NCBI GenBank assembly: GCA_902769525.1
Contig: CACXPG010000017.1
Span: 1-34,906 of the forward strand
Direction of reading: 5' to 3'
Source of the DNA: an uncultured Bacteroidia bacterium
GTDB taxonomy: Bacteria; Bacteroidota; Bacteroidia; Bacteroidales; UBA932
Length of the DNA stretch: 34,906 bases
Under the pieces are notes generated by a model. That model ran no database searches and was not told the origin of the DNA. It worked only from the letters and a program-made list of their open reading frames with translations. The translations under genes were made by a program, and so were the position numbers. Every line of letters starts with the position of its first letter. Within the stretch, counting starts at the first letter, position 1. This document shows positions 26,684 to 34,144 of this stretch, one piece after another.

Positions 26684-27181
26684 TTAGTCTTCGTATGTTT
26701 TCTTTTCACAATCGCTCCATAGGTCTTCCAGACGGTAGAAATTCCTGTACTCGGTCTGGAACACGTGAACCACGATATCTCCGTAGTCCTGGATAATCCA
26801 GAAGCGGTTTTCCTTTCCCTGGGAACGCAGAACTTTCTTATTCAGTTTTACAATCATCTGATCCTCAATATTGTCGGCGATTGCAGAAACATTGGTGGTA
26901 GAATCAGCGTTGCAGATTACAAAGAAATCGCAGATGCTGCCGCCCTCTTTCCTCAGGTCAAGGGAAATGACATTCTGGCCCTTCTTTTCCAGAATGGCAT
27001 CAGTTATCACCTCCATTTCTGTAGGCAGAGCCTTCTTTGCCGGTGCCTTGACAGCCTTTTTGGCTGCCGGTTTTGCGGTTACAGGCTTTTTTGCAGCTGT
27101 TTTCTTTGCAGGAGCCTTCTTTGCTGCGGTTTTCTTTGCAGGTGCTTTTTCCTTCTTCTGTTCTGACTTCTTGACTGTCAT
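26684..27181 (-). CDS. rsfS: Ribosome silencing factor RsfS with a histone-H1-like basic N-terminal tail
   Basis: Residues about 53-165 form a standard RsfS/Iojap domain (AILEKKGQNVISLDLRK, then FFVICNADSTTNVSAIAD, WIIQDYGDIVVHVF and the YRLEDLWSD tail). RsfS binds ribosomal protein uL14 on the 50S subunit and blocks subunit joining when nutrients are scarce. Residues 1-52 are an extra tail of Lys, Ala and Pro with repeats (APAKKTAAKK twice), strongly resembling the C-terminal tail of histone H1 and bacterial histone-like proteins. The tail is inside the same continuous frame and the ATG is the natural one. It could bind rRNA or DNA. The gene leads the rsfS-ftsH-cdsA-psd unit. Confidence 0.93.
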   Translation of the reverse strand: MTVKKSEQKKEKAPAKKTAAKKAPAKKTAAKKPVTAKPAAKKAVKAPAKKALPTEMEVITDAILEKKGQNVISLDLRKEGGSICDFFVICNADSTTNVSAIADNIEDQMIVKLNKKVLRSQGKENRFWIIQDYGDIVVHVFQTEYRNFYRLEDLWSDCEKKTYED

Positions 27182-27209
27182 TGTCTATTCTGTGTATTTG
27201 TTAAATTTG
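27181..27209 (+). promoter_or_regulatory. Candidate promoter of birA
   Basis: TTG (27181-27183), 18-base spacer, TAAATTTG (27202-27209), about 55 bp before the birA ATG. Its -33 element lies at the first codon of the divergent rsfS gene. For rsfS itself a TACCTTTG -7 match occurs on the minus strand in the same gap, without a good -33. Confidence 0.5.
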
Positions 27210-27263
27210 CTTTAATTTTCAAAGGTAATCAAAAATTCAACAATAATTTTGCCAAACGACAAT

Positions 27264-28028
27264 ATGACACAAAAACTTGACATAAGGTGGCTCAAAGTCA
27301 CCGATTCCACCAACAACAGGGCCCTGGAGGCCATTCCGACAGAGAAAGACAAGACTGTCTGGGCAGCCGAGTTCCAGACCGCGGGGCGTGGCCAGAGAGG
27401 CAACAAGTGGACCAGCGACCAGGCCAAGAACCTGATGTTCTCCATCCTTCTCAAACCGGACTTCATCCTGGCCAAGGACCAGTTCATCATATCCGTAATT
27501 GTAACCCTCGGCCTTGAGAGCTACCTCAAGAAGAAAGGTGTCTCATCCAAGATCAAATGGCCTAACGATATCTACGTGGAAGACCGCAAGATCTGCGGCA
27601 TACTCATCGAGCACGGCATTTCAGGAGAGATGCTCTCCTCCAGCGTCTGCGGCATCGGCCTGAACATCAACCAGAAAGAGTTCCCGAAAGACCTTCCCAA
27701 CCCTACATCGCTGATCAAAGAGCTCAAGGAAGGCACTCCTGACTTCAGCCTCACCGACGAGCTTGAAATCCTCGTGTCTGAAATCTACCGCTTCTACGAC
27801 AGGGCCAAAGAAGAATTCGCCCAAACCGGAAGATTCGACTCTCTCTATAAAGAATACCTTGACAAGCTCTACCGCAAAAACGAATTCCACCGCTACATAG
27901 AAACCACTGAAAACAAAGAAGTGGAAGCAAAGATCATCGGCCTCAGCGACACTGCCTGCATCGTCCTGGAATACCGCGACGGCTCCCGCAAGACATTTGC
28001 TTTCAAGGAAATATCATACATCATCTGA
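27264..28028 (+). CDS. birA: Biotin--[acetyl-CoA-carboxylase] ligase, catalytic-only
   Basis: This 254-residue enzyme (from the ATG at 27264; an in-frame TTG at 27249 adds five residues) activates biotin as biotinyl-AMP and attaches it to carboxylase carrier proteins. It shows TDSTNN, the adenylate loop GRGQRG (41-46) followed by NKW, KWPNDIYV with the biotin-contacting lysine region, and CGILIEHG; a C-terminal SH3-like domain ends with the DGSRKTFAFKEISYI strand. There is no N-terminal winged helix, so it is not itself a transcriptional repressor as in E. coli. It ends 8 bp from the convergent histidine kinase gene with no visible terminator. Confidence 0.94.
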   Translation: MTQKLDIRWLKVTDSTNNRALEAIPTEKDKTVWAAEFQTAGRGQRGNKWTSDQAKNLMFSILLKPDFILAKDQFIISVIVTLGLESYLKKKGVSSKIKWPNDIYVEDRKICGILIEHGISGEMLSSSVCGIGLNINQKEFPKDLPNPTSLIKELKEGTPDFSLTDELEILVSEIYRFYDRAKEEFAQTGRFDSLYKEYLDKLYRKNEFHRYIETTENKEVEAKIIGLSDTACIVLEYRDGSRKTFAFKEISYII

Positions 28029-28036
28029 CAGCCGCC

Positions 28037-29275
28037 TTATCGGAAAATCAGGCTGAATGTTGTCTTCTCCGCTGTGGAGGACTTGAGGCTGATCTGACCG
28101 TTGTGCATCCTCATTATCTGGCGTGAGATGGCAAGCCCTATACCGCTTCCGTCTTGCTTGGTGGTGTAGAATGGCACGAACATCTGCTTCTGGGCTTCCG
28201 GGGATATCGGCTCCCCGTCGTTTGAAACTTCAATAATGGTTACGTCGGACGAATCAATCCTGGCTTCCATATTTATGGTCCGGGCCTTGGCCTGAACTGC
28301 ATTCTTTACCAGATTGATAAGAATCTGAAGTATCTGTCCCCTGTCTGCAAACAGAATCACGTCATCAGAGCGTTCTGCAAATGAAAGACTTGCACTGGAG
28401 GATGCCAGTTGCTCCGAAGTAAGCTCCATCACTTCTGAAGCAAGGTCCCTGACATAGAACACGCTCTTGACAGGAGGAGCCACCCTGGTGAGGTTGCGGT
28501 AAGATTCCACGAACTGGATCAGAGAACGGGAAGAGGAAGCAATAGTGTCCAGACCGTCCCTGAGGGCCTTTCGCCTCTCTGGAGTCAACTCATCGTCTTC
28601 AGGCTCAAGATATGAGACCAGAGCATCGCTGAGTGAGGAAATAGGAGTGACTGTATTCATGATCTCGTGGGTCAGGACCCTGATGAGCTTCGAGTAAGCC
28701 TCCTCCTGGTTCGTCTCCAGCTCCTCTGTAACATCGTTGAAGGAAACTATCCTCACGTTCCTTCCCTGCACAAGGGCGGAGGACTTGGACATCACTATTG
28801 TCTTCTGGGAACTCTCGTTGTAGAAGCTTGCCTTGTTCTTCTCTGGGTCGGACACTTCTTTTTCAGCGATAAAAGCCGCGGCCAGATTGTTGTCTATTAT
28901 CCTGAGTTGCTTGATGTTGACAAGAGAAGCCAGCCCGAGGATCTGAAGCGCCCGGCTGTTACTGTAAGTGATTGCGCCTGAAGTGGTGTCAAACACTACG
29001 ATTCCGGTTTTGACATTGTCCAGAAGGGTGCCGAAAAACTTCTCCTGCTCACGGATTGCCAGCCTTTCCTGCTTGAAAATTCCGTTCAGGCGGTTGAGTG
29101 TCTTGTTCAGTCTGGATTTCCTCTCGCTGAAACGGAAGTTTGTTTCACCGTCCTCCAGAGCATCCAGCATATAATTTACCTTGCGCCGCACCCTGTACGA
29201 ACTGAATATGACGGCAAGAACCGCCGACAAGACGGCCACCCCCACAATCAATATGACAATCCACTTCAAAGGCAT
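28037..29275 (-). CDS. NtrY/NtrB-like sensor histidine kinase
   Basis: This 412-residue protein has one N-terminal membrane segment (about 5-25) and no sizeable periplasmic domain, so it probably senses in the membrane or cytoplasm. A short linker is followed by a PAS-like domain (about 80-185: NVKTGIVVFDTTSGAITYSN, ending VSFNDVTE). The dimerisation/phosphoacceptor helix has LTHEIMNTVTP with His203. The ATPase domain has the N box LINLVKNAVQA, a G box (VSNDGEPI) and GSGIGLAISRQIM. It starts one base after the regulator gene, so kinase and regulator are a cognate pair. With the large FtsX-type permease upstream they form a three-gene unit. The signal is unknown. Confidence 0.92.
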   Translation of the reverse strand: MPLKWIVILIVGVAVLSAVLAVIFSSYRVRRKVNYMLDALEDGETNFRFSERKSRLNKTLNRLNGIFKQERLAIREQEKFFGTLLDNVKTGIVVFDTTSGAITYSNSRALQILGLASLVNIKQLRIIDNNLAAAFIAEKEVSDPEKNKASFYNESSQKTIVMSKSSALVQGRNVRIVSFNDVTEELETNQEEAYSKLIRVLTHEIMNTVTPISSLSDALVSYLEPEDDELTPERRKALRDGLDTIASSSRSLIQFVESYRNLTRVAPPVKSVFYVRDLASEVMELTSEQLASSSASLSFAERSDDVILFADRGQILQILINLVKNAVQAKARTINMEARIDSSDVTIIEVSNDGEPISPEAQKQMFVPFYTTKQDGSGIGLAISRQIMRMHNGQISLKSSTAEKTTFSLIFR

Positions 29276-29276
29276 C

Positions 29277-30650
29277 CTAAAGCCCGTATTTCTTTAATTT
29301 GTTGTACAATGTGGGACGGCTTATATCCAGAGCCTTGGCAACGAGAGAAAGGTTATCTCCATACTTTTTCATGGCAGAGGCTATAGCCTGTTTCTCAGCC
29401 TCCTCCAGAGTGAACACGTCTTTCCCGGAAGATTCCGGTTCTCCCTCAGCGGAGTCTGACAGCTCGTCCGAAAAGGCAGAGGCATCAAGCACAGGGCCAT
29501 CGCTGAGAATAACAGCTTTTTCTATCACATTCTGAAGCTGGCGGATATTGCCGCTCCATGAGAGTCTTGTCAGAAGCACTCTGGCTTCCTCTGTCATTCC
29601 GCTCACGTCTCTGTGGTATTTGTCGGAGAACTTTTTCAGAAACATAGTTGCCAGGGGAACAATGTCCTCTGCCCTTTCTCTGAGAGCCGGAATGTGAAGA
29701 TGGAAGGCGTTGATCCTGTAGAAAAGGTCTTCGCGGAAAAGGCCGTCTGCAACAAGCTGGGGAAGATTTCTGTTTGTTGCGCATATCAGCCTGATATCCA
29801 CCGGAATAATCTTATTGTCACCTACTTTTGAGATGCTGCGGTTCTGGATGGCTCTGAGAAGCTTGGCCTGGCTTGAGAGCGGGATGTTCCCTATCTCGTC
29901 CAGAAATAGAGTGCCGCCGTCAGCCGCCTCGAACTTGCCTTTGTGGTCTGCTATGGCATCCGTAAAGGAACCTTTTACATGGCCGAACAATTCACTCTCG
30001 AACAAACTCTCGGGCACCGCTCCTGCGTCTACGCTCACCATAGGCCTGCCGCATCGCTGAGAAAGTGAATGAATATATCTGGCAAGCACATCCTTGCCAG
30101 TTCCGTTCTCTCCTGTTATGAGCACAGTGGCATCTGTCGCGGCTACTTTGTCCACTATTCTTTTCAGGGAAACCATTGCCGGTGTATTTCCCCAAAACAT
30201 CTGGACGGAAGAAGTGTCCCCATAATCCGAACAAGAAGAATCAGAGGTCTTTCCTCCTGATTCTGAAACAGATGCCTTATAGGCTCCGGTCAATATCTCA
30301 ATGAGTTTCTCGTTCTCCCACGGCTTGACTATGAAGTCATAGGCTCCTCTTTTCATTCCTTCCACGGCCAGAGCCACATCCGCGTAAGCCGTAAACAGCA
30401 CAACCTTTGTCTGAGGATAGGCCTTCCTGATTTCGCCGAGCCAGAACAAGCCTTCGTTTCCGGTATTGATATCTGCTGAGAAGTTCATATCCAGAAGCAC
30501 CACCTCCGGCCTGAAATCTCTGAGCCTGGTCATAAGAGACGAAGGTGAAGCCAGAAGCTCCACCTGTGCAAAGTGCGAAGGAAGCAGAATCTTCAGAGCG
30601 CTTCTGATTCCTGCATTGTCATCAACAACCAGTATCTTGCCCTTTTTCAT
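29277..30650 (-). CDS. NtrC-family sigma-54-dependent response regulator
   Basis: From the ATG at 30650 the protein has 457 residues; a TTG three codons upstream is less likely. The receiver domain has the acidic pair in VVDDN, phosphoacceptor Asp54 (VLLDMNF), Thr87 in LFTAYAD and Lys109 in VKPW. The AAA+ domain has Walker A GENGTGKD (180-187) and Walker B GGTLFLDEIGN. Its sigma-54 contact loop reads GSFTDA (227-232) instead of the canonical GAFTGA. A Fis-type helix-turn-helix ends the protein (SLVAKALDISRPTLYNKLKKYG). It should activate sigma-54 promoters after phosphorylation by the kinase encoded just downstream. The permease gene lies 27 bp upstream, and a site resembling a sigma-54 promoter precedes that gene. 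Confidence 0.93.
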   Translation of the reverse strand: MKKGKILVVDDNAGIRSALKILLPSHFAQVELLASPSSLMTRLRDFRPEVVLLDMNFSADINTGNEGLFWLGEIRKAYPQTKVVLFTAYADVALAVEGMKRGAYDFIVKPWENEKLIEILTGAYKASVSESGGKTSDSSCSDYGDTSSVQMFWGNTPAMVSLKRIVDKVAATDATVLITGENGTGKDVLARYIHSLSQRCGRPMVSVDAGAVPESLFESELFGHVKGSFTDAIADHKGKFEAADGGTLFLDEIGNIPLSSQAKLLRAIQNRSISKVGDNKIIPVDIRLICATNRNLPQLVADGLFREDLFYRINAFHLHIPALRERAEDIVPLATMFLKKFSDKYHRDVSGMTEEARVLLTRLSWSGNIRQLQNVIEKAVILSDGPVLDASAFSDELSDSAEGEPESSGKDVFTLEEAEKQAIASAMKKYGDNLSLVAKALDISRPTLYNKLKKYGL

Positions 30651-30677
30651 ACCCTGCAAAATTACAATTTTTCAGGC

Positions 30678-33068
30678 TCAGTCTTTCTTCAGTTCGACGG
30701 CCGGATTGGCCTTGGCGGATTTGAGAACCTGCCAGAGCACTGATGCCGAGGCAAATACAAGAGTTATGACCACCGCTGCCGCAAGCGGGAGGACAACCCC
30801 TGTTATCCTGTAAGAATACTGCTCCAGATACCTCTGGCTAAGGTACCAGGCAATCGGAAGTCCTATTATTATCGCGATGAAGACAAGCACAATATACTCC
30901 TTCACGGATCGGAGCGTCTCCTTCCGGACATCGCTCCCGAATACCTTGCGCACAGCTATCTGCTTTGTATTCTCAGAGCTGTAGTAGGCGCTCATTGCAA
31001 GCAGGCCCAAAAGTGAGATCATCACAGCAAGGACCATGAACAGCTCCAGAAGCCTCATAGTGTTGACGGCTGAAGCCATCTCCCGGTTGAGGATGTCACT
31101 GAGGAACCCTTTCATATAAGGCTCGTTGGAAAAACCGTGAGCCTCTTCCATATATTCTTTGTATGCATCCATTATGGCCTTCTCCGCGTAATCTTTGTCC
31201 ACTGTTGGAGAGACCTTTATGAGAGGGTCACAGGCATAATGAAGATTCTCCGGATATTGCACTAGAACTCCTATGCTACCGTTATCTTCAGAAGCCTCCA
31301 CCCGGTCTGCCGGAGTATCCTCAAAAATGCCGCCTACATAATCTGCATACATATTGTTCATTCTCATAGTACGGGCAAAGTTTGAAGCTTCTTCATCGCT
31401 TGTAAACCCTGCGGCACGGTAGGCTGTCTGGCTTAGCCACAGAGAATTGGATAGAGGGCGGTTGAAGTCTTCCAGCACCTTGAAGCCAAGCAGGCGGAAG
31501 TAAGTGGAATCACATCCTATCAAGTTCAAATTCACTTCCTTGGTCTCTCCACCCACATCCATCTTCCTGCCGATACTCCAGTTTATGTTGCCCGGGAACC
31601 CCCTGCCATAGCCTATCTCTTCAACAAACGGAAGCTTTCTCAGTTTCTCCTCAAACGGTCTCATCTTATCAACACTACTCGGACCGGCAAGAACAAACAG
31701 ATTGTCTGAGGTAAAGTTCATAGGCCTTTGCATCAGATGCTTCATCTGCATCTCCATCACAAGAGCAAGGGCTATCAGCACCACAGATATAATATTCTGG
31801 AAGACAATGAAGAACTTGCCGAGCAGCATCCGGCTTCTTCTGGCATAGGTCCCCCTGATAATGTCAATAGGCTTTGTCCTGGACGCTTCCAAGGCAGGCA
31901 GCAACCCTGCAAGGGTTCCAAACACAAGAACAGCCAGCACATAAGCCGCCACATATTTGAAATCCAGGATAAACCTCAGTCCTACAACCTGCTGCCCATC
32001 CTGATAATTCCCTGAAAGAAGCGAATTCATGAACGGAACCAATAGATAAGCCAGCACTATGGCAAGCAAGAAGCATACTGCCGTGAACACAAGTGATTCA
32101 GAGATGTACTTCCAAGCTACGCTGCCTCTTGTTGCACCGTGCAGTCTGCGGGTTGCCATTTCCCTGGATCTTTTTCTGACAAGAGCCACGTTGAGGTTTA
32201 CATAGTTGATTATTGCTGAAGCCAGAAGGAGAAGCACCACTATGGTAAGCAAGGCCAGCAGTGTCTTGTCTGCACTCCTGAGCATATAAGAAGCCTTGTG
32301 GAAATACATCTGGCTGTAGTTGTAGAGTTTGAAATCGTTGTTCTCCTTCTTGAAGAAAGTGTAGTTCTGGTAGCACTTGTCAAAGATGTTGTCCTTGAAG
32401 GTCTGCTCGTCAACTTCTTTTTTGCGTTTGATCACAGACAGATGGGAGCCGTAGCTCTGGAAAGGAGTTACATCTGTTGCATAAGAACTCTTTGCCGCGG
32501 AAAAGAAGATGTCATAATACATCACAAGCGTATTGTCAAGGTCTTCAACGATTCCTCCAATCACATAATCTTTGTATGTAGGAGCTCCATCTTCCTCTCC
32601 TACAGTCCTTCCAATCGTCCTCCCTACAACCCCGTTTCCGTCATCTATCATTGAAGCAAACCTCCTGCTGACCAGAACCGCGCCTCCACTCTGGAAATCC
32701 TGAAGGTCTCCTTCCAGTATCTTGTAGTTGAAAATGCTGAAGAAGTTGGAGTCTATCTCGCAGGAGAGGCCCATTACAATCTTGTCCGAGAACTTGAGGA
32801 TTTCACCTCCGTTGTCGCCAATTCTGGTTATGCTCTCCACTCCTGGTATGCTGTCCAGAGACTCCTTGTCCCACCAGCTCATCGCAAGCAGGTCGTCCCG
32901 TCCCAGTCCGTAGATCCTGTCCCCGTCCGGGTTTTCGTGCGCCACATCGTACTGCTGCCAGACATAGCTTCCTATCAGTATCACAAACGTAAGGCTCACT
33001 ACAAGCCCCAATGCCTCTATGAAAGCATACAGCTTGTTTTTACCCAGGAATTTTAAAAAGCTGTTCAT
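30678..33068 (-). CDS. FtsX/MacB-type ABC transporter permease
   Basis: This 796-residue inner-membrane protein has the double FtsX layout common in Bacteroidota: an N-terminal membrane segment (LGLVVSLTFVILIGSYVW, about 20-37), a large extracytoplasmic MacB-like domain (about 45-270), a membrane block (TIVVLLLLASAIINYVNLN onward, three segments), a second extracytoplasmic region and a final three-segment membrane block ending ANPAVELKKD. The first domain holds ADKTLLALL just before the second membrane segment. I use the ATG at 33068 (MNSFLKFLGKNKLYAF) because the extended frame begins only with TTG. Such permeases pair with a separate MacB-type ATPase for export or envelope mechanotransmission; no ATPase gene is visible here. 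It is the first gene of a unit with the NtrC-type regulator and kinase, which may control it. Confidence 0.9.
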   Translation of the reverse strand: MNSFLKFLGKNKLYAFIEALGLVVSLTFVILIGSYVWQQYDVAHENPDGDRIYGLGRDDLLAMSWWDKESLDSIPGVESITRIGDNGGEILKFSDKIVMGLSCEIDSNFFSIFNYKILEGDLQDFQSGGAVLVSRRFASMIDDGNGVVGRTIGRTVGEEDGAPTYKDYVIGGIVEDLDNTLVMYYDIFFSAAKSSYATDVTPFQSYGSHLSVIKRKKEVDEQTFKDNIFDKCYQNYTFFKKENNDFKLYNYSQMYFHKASYMLRSADKTLLALLTIVVLLLLASAIINYVNLNVALVRKRSREMATRRLHGATRGSVAWKYISESLVFTAVCFLLAIVLAYLLVPFMNSLLSGNYQDGQQVVGLRFILDFKYVAAYVLAVLVFGTLAGLLPALEASRTKPIDIIRGTYARRSRMLLGKFFIVFQNIISVVLIALALVMEMQMKHLMQRPMNFTSDNLFVLAGPSSVDKMRPFEEKLRKLPFVEEIGYGRGFPGNINWSIGRKMDVGGETKEVNLNLIGCDSTYFRLLGFKVLEDFNRPLSNSLWLSQTAYRAAGFTSDEEASNFARTMRMNNMYADYVGGIFEDTPADRVEASEDNGSIGVLVQYPENLHYACDPLIKVSPTVDKDYAEKAIMDAYKEYMEEAHGFSNEPYMKGFLSDILNREMASAVNTMRLLELFMVLAVMISLLGLLAMSAYYSSENTKQIAVRKVFGSDVRKETLRSVKEYIVLVFIAIIIGLPIAWYLSQRYLEQYSYRITGVVLPLAAAVVITLVFASASVLWQVLKSAKANPAVELKKD

Positions 33069-33097
33069 ATAATATTGAGTTATGTCATACAACAAGA

Positions 33098-33113
33098 ATC
33101 ATTAAATGTGCCA
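33098..33113 (-). promoter_or_regulatory. Weak candidate sigma-54 promoter of the permease-regulator-kinase unit
   Basis: On the minus strand TGGCAC (33113-33108) is an exact -24 element. At the proper spacing (GG-N10) the -12 position reads GA rather than GC, so the match is incomplete. It lies 30-45 bp upstream of the ATG at 33068, and the unit encodes a sigma-54-type activator, which makes the site plausible but unproven. Confidence 0.3.
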
Positions 33114-33169
33114 CACATTATAAACCATTGATTATATGATGCTTATCAAAAAGCAACAAAAAGTTCCGC

Positions 33170-33205
33170 TGTAAACTTTTTTTACAACAGACCGAATTAT
33201 TTACA
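33170..33205 (-). promoter_or_regulatory. Candidate activator-binding sites (TGTAAA half-sites) upstream of the permease
   Basis: TGTAAA at 33170-33175 faces TTTACA at 33181-33186 (6-bp inverted repeat, 5-bp spacer). A third copy, TTTACA, lies at 33200-33205, 19 bp further out. They sit about 60-90 bp upstream of the sigma-54-like site, the usual region for enhancers bound by NtrC-type regulators. The sequence is A/T-rich, so chance is possible. Confidence 0.3.
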
Positions 33206-33243
33206 GAAGGGCCAAATACTAATAAAAAAGATTGAATAATTAT

Positions 33244-33275
33244 TTTGCTTTGTAACTATTATTTAGTTACATTTG
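33244..33275 (+). promoter_or_regulatory. hicAB promoter with an internal perfect palindromic operator
   Basis: TTTG (33244-33247), 20-base spacer and TACATTTG (33268-33275) match the Bacteroidota promoter fully. Inside it lies a perfect inverted repeat, TGTAACTA (33251-33258), 5-base spacer TTATT, TAGTTACA (33264-33271), whose right arm overlaps the -7 box. A dimeric repressor bound there would block the polymerase. HicB, which carries a ribbon-helix-helix domain, is the natural candidate. Transcription would begin at or next to the hicA ATG (33280), implying a leaderless or nearly leaderless message. Confidence 0.8.
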
Positions 33276-33279
33276 CAGT

Positions 33280-33534
33280 ATGGGAACTAAGGAGAAACTA
33301 CTTGAAAGATTAAAAGGTATGCCCACAGACTTTACATTTGCTGAGGCGGAAAGGCTTTTAACCTCGTTCGGATATACGAAATCCAACAAGGGTAGAACTT
33401 CAGGATCGAGGGTAATGTTCATTGATAACCAAAAGCGAAAGATTTTGCTGCACCACCCACACCCCGGCAATATTCTAAAAGCATATACACTGAAAGACAT
33501 TCTGGAAAAACTAAAAAGAAACAAAAACATCTAA
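33280..33534 (+). CDS. hicA: HicA-type mRNA interferase toxin
   Basis: This 84-residue protein begins MGTKEKLLERLKGMPTDFTF with the usual HicA helix (EAERLLTSFGY), then a strand region (SNKGRTSGSRVMFID) and the HHPHPGN turn with a final helix (TLKDILEKLKR). HicA toxins are small double-stranded-RNA-binding-fold ribonucleases that cleave mRNA and are held inactive by HicB. The canonical GSH catalytic histidine position reads GSR here, and histidines are instead found in the HHPHPG motif, so activity needs checking. The antitoxin gene follows after 2 bp. The region looks more A/T-rich than its neighbours and sits on the opposite strand to the surrounding permease and lipoprotein genes, consistent with horizontal acquisition. 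Confidence 0.88.
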   Translation: MGTKEKLLERLKGMPTDFTFAEAERLLTSFGYTKSNKGRTSGSRVMFIDNQKRKILLHHPHPGNILKAYTLKDILEKLKRNKNI

Positions 33535-33536
33535 TT

Positions 33537-34067
33537 ATGAATACACTCAAATACAAAGGTTACATTGGTTCTGTTAACTATAGCGAACCGGATAAGGTCT
33601 TCTTTGGAAAGCTGGAAGGCATTGATGATCTTGTCAATTATGAAGGAGAATCTGTAAAAGAAATTACAGACGCATTTCATGAAGCTGTTGACGATTACCT
33701 TATATTTTGTGAAGATCAGGGAGTAAAACCGGAAAAGAGTTACACCGGCACTTTCAATGTACGAATTGCGCCTGCAACTCACAGGGACATAGCCAACCTT
33801 GCCGCTGAGGAAAACATCTCCATTAACGCTTTTGTGAAGAAAGCCCTTGCGGAAGCTGTCGCCAATTATACTCCAGAGCAAAAGATTATACCTAAAAGAT
33901 ACCCTACCCCATCTGAAAGGCATCTTGCCACTCTCAATGAACCGGAAGAAACTTATGGCACAACAACTACTGTAGAAGTAACTATTCCGTCCAAAGAAAT
34001 GTCTTTTGCAAAAGAGATTTTCAAACGCTTCGGATGGGATTTCTCACCAATAATTAAAAGTGTTTGA
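33537..34067 (+). CDS. hicB: HicB-type antitoxin with C-terminal ribbon-helix-helix
   Basis: This is a 176-residue protein. The N-terminal half (YKGYIGSVNYSEPDKVFFGKL, then GESVKEITDAFHEAVDDYL) is the partially degraded RNase-H-like HicB fold that covers the toxin. Residues about 75-112 (NVRIAPATHRDIANLAAEE followed by ISINAFVKKALAEAV) are a ribbon-helix-helix DNA-binding segment like those of Arc-type repressors. The final 60 residues (after PEQKIIPKRYP) are an extra tail with no motif that I recognise. It should neutralise HicA and repress the operon through the palindrome at 33251-33271. Two bases separate it from hicA. Confidence 0.9.
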   Translation: MNTLKYKGYIGSVNYSEPDKVFFGKLEGIDDLVNYEGESVKEITDAFHEAVDDYLIFCEDQGVKPEKSYTGTFNVRIAPATHRDIANLAAEENISINAFVKKALAEAVANYTPEQKIIPKRYPTPSERHLATLNEPEETYGTTTTVEVTIPSKEMSFAKEIFKRFGWDFSPIIKSV

Positions 34068-34068
34068 T

Positions 34069-34143
34069 ATGAGTGATGTTGCAATAGAAGCCAACATTGC
34101 TATCATGCGAGCAATCGTCTTTCTAATTGCTCCAACTAATTGA
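34069..34143 (+). pseudogene. 24-codon remnant resembling an ORF6N-domain (phage regulator) protein
   Basis: One base after the hicB stop an ATG opens a 24-codon frame whose residues 3-19 (DVAIEANIAIMRAIVFL) resemble the helix near the end of ORF6N/KilA-type domains (typically AIEVNIAIMRAFV). The resemblance stops at about 34128 and the frame closes at 34141-34143. The upstream part of the domain is absent, replaced by hicB, and the downstream part is absent, since the convergent lipoprotein gene ends two bases later. It reads as a deletion scar of a phage-type gene. The match is from memory and short, so a coincidental small frame is possible. Confidence 0.5.
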
Positions 34144-34144
34144 T

